NCBI GenBank assembly: GCA_022071955.1
Contig: JAJVIM010000016.1
Coordinates: 24,895 to 88,894, forward strand
Direction of reading: 5' to 3'
Source: Anaerolineae bacterium
GTDB taxonomy: Bacteria > Chloroflexota > Anaerolineae > 4572-78 > J111
DNA length: 64,000 bases
Below are positions 63,580 to 64,000 of this stretch, in pieces. Each line of letters starts with the position of its first letter. Within the stretch, counting starts at the first letter, position 1. The translations under genes were made by a program, and so were the position numbers. The notes below the pieces were generated by a model. That model had not been told where the DNA came from, made no database searches, and saw nothing but the letters and a program-made list of their open reading frames with translations.

Positions 63580-64000
63580 CAGTAACACTCCTTTCGGGCT
63601 AATACACCTGCATTGTATCACCCGGCCTGGTAGAGTGTCATTCACCAAAAGGTGAACCTTTGGTTGATTTTAAGGCCGGCTTTCGCTCTTTTGGCAGAGG
63701 CCAATTATAATCACTGGAGTGTGATAGTCGGGCTGCAAGCCCAACCTGCGATTTCGCCGATTTGCTGGCGAGTAGCGGGTGGCAAGTGATTAATTACGTA
63801 GCACGCAATATGCTCACTCAACTCACCGAACTTATTTCTACAGGAGTAAAATCTGTTTGAAGGTAGCTCTGCATTAAACCGTGGTAACATTTTTGCCCCG
63901 TCCCCCCTGGCCCCCTTCCCATTGGGAAGGGGGAAATTAAGAAAATAGTGTCAATTTCGGGCGCGAAGCGCCCGAAATTGACACTTAATTGCCCAGCCTC
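63580..64000. other. 421-bp gene-free tail with palindromes
   Basis: Contains a GGGCTGCAAGCCC palindrome (about 63731), the stretch CTCAACTCACCGAACTTATT (63817-63836) shared with 55862-55881, a hairpin of CCCCCTTCCCA with TGGGAAGGGGG (63911-63933), and a long perfect palindrome (63947-63985, 18-bp arms, loop GAA). No gene is seen. Confidence 0.65.
63911..63985. repeat. C/G hairpin plus long palindrome, reversed order
   Basis: Hairpin at 63911-63933, an A-rich spacer, then 18-bp perfect arms (63947-63964, 63968-63985) with loop GAA. It is the same two-part composition as at 9561-9647 and 46085-46160 but in the opposite order. Confidence 0.6.

Overview
The window looks like one chromosomal segment of a metabolically flexible bacterium, most probably a member of the Chloroflexota (Anaerolineae-like). 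That placement is inferred from gene style: very large MalT-type LuxR and BTAD/AAA regulators, many PAS/GAF histidine kinases, a eukaryotic-type UGPase, group 3b and 3d [NiFe] hydrogenases side by side, and many short intergenic palindromes. No rRNA or tRNA gene is visible.

Layout. 1-9.4 kb: 3' end of an MFS transporter, a minus-strand cluster (GAF/PAS histidine kinase, response regulator, HipA-like kinase, DUF3037 protein), a receiver-MinD fusion, a beta-propeller lipoprotein and UGPase. 9.7-14.3 kb: pyruvate/2-oxoacid dehydrogenase operon pdhA-pdhB-pdhC-lpdA. 14.4-22 kb: signalling kinases, a NarL-type regulator and an acyl-CoA hydrolase/transferase-GNAT fusion. 22.1-41.3 kb: an anaerobic redox island with a DHOD-like flavoprotein, pyruvate:ferredoxin oxidoreductase, the group 3b hydrogenase hydBGDA with its protease, two cNMP-domain proteins without DNA-binding domain, a GltD/NfnB-like oxidoreductase, and hoxEFUYH with its protease. 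41.5-64 kb: phosphofructokinase, hydrolase/TetR pair, SLC13 permease, FtsX permease, MBL hydrolase, a MalT-like regulator, a Ser/Thr kinase interrupted by an in-frame TGA, a 1306-residue BTAD-AAA-TPR regulator fused to a solute-binding domain, threonine aldolase, cytochrome c, DsbB and small proteins.

How it fits together. Five promoters in the 19-41.4 kb part share one architecture: a 14-bp dyad close to GTGACA-N2-TGTCAC, then exactly 23 nt, then a -10-like hexamer. This is the geometry of a class II Crp/Fnr-activated promoter. The three promoters in front of hydBGDA, the GltD-like gene and hoxEFUYH also carry a second dyad exactly 23 bp further upstream. The GltD-like promoter additionally has two Rex-like sites (TTGTGA-N6-TCACAA). 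I read this as a local regulon that couples PFOR, both hydrogenases and an NAD(P)H/ferredoxin-type oxidoreductase to redox or oxygen state. The regulator itself is not in the window.

The other main novelties are the BTAD regulator with a cytoplasmic OppA-like sensor domain and a 22-bp-phased repeat array upstream of it; a pair of 120-bp MITE-like elements, one sitting in the presumed leader of the hydrogenase operon; paralogous direct repeats flanking that operon; and a family of long perfect palindromes paired with G/C-tract hairpins at gene ends. All functions are assigned by reading motifs; no database search was run.
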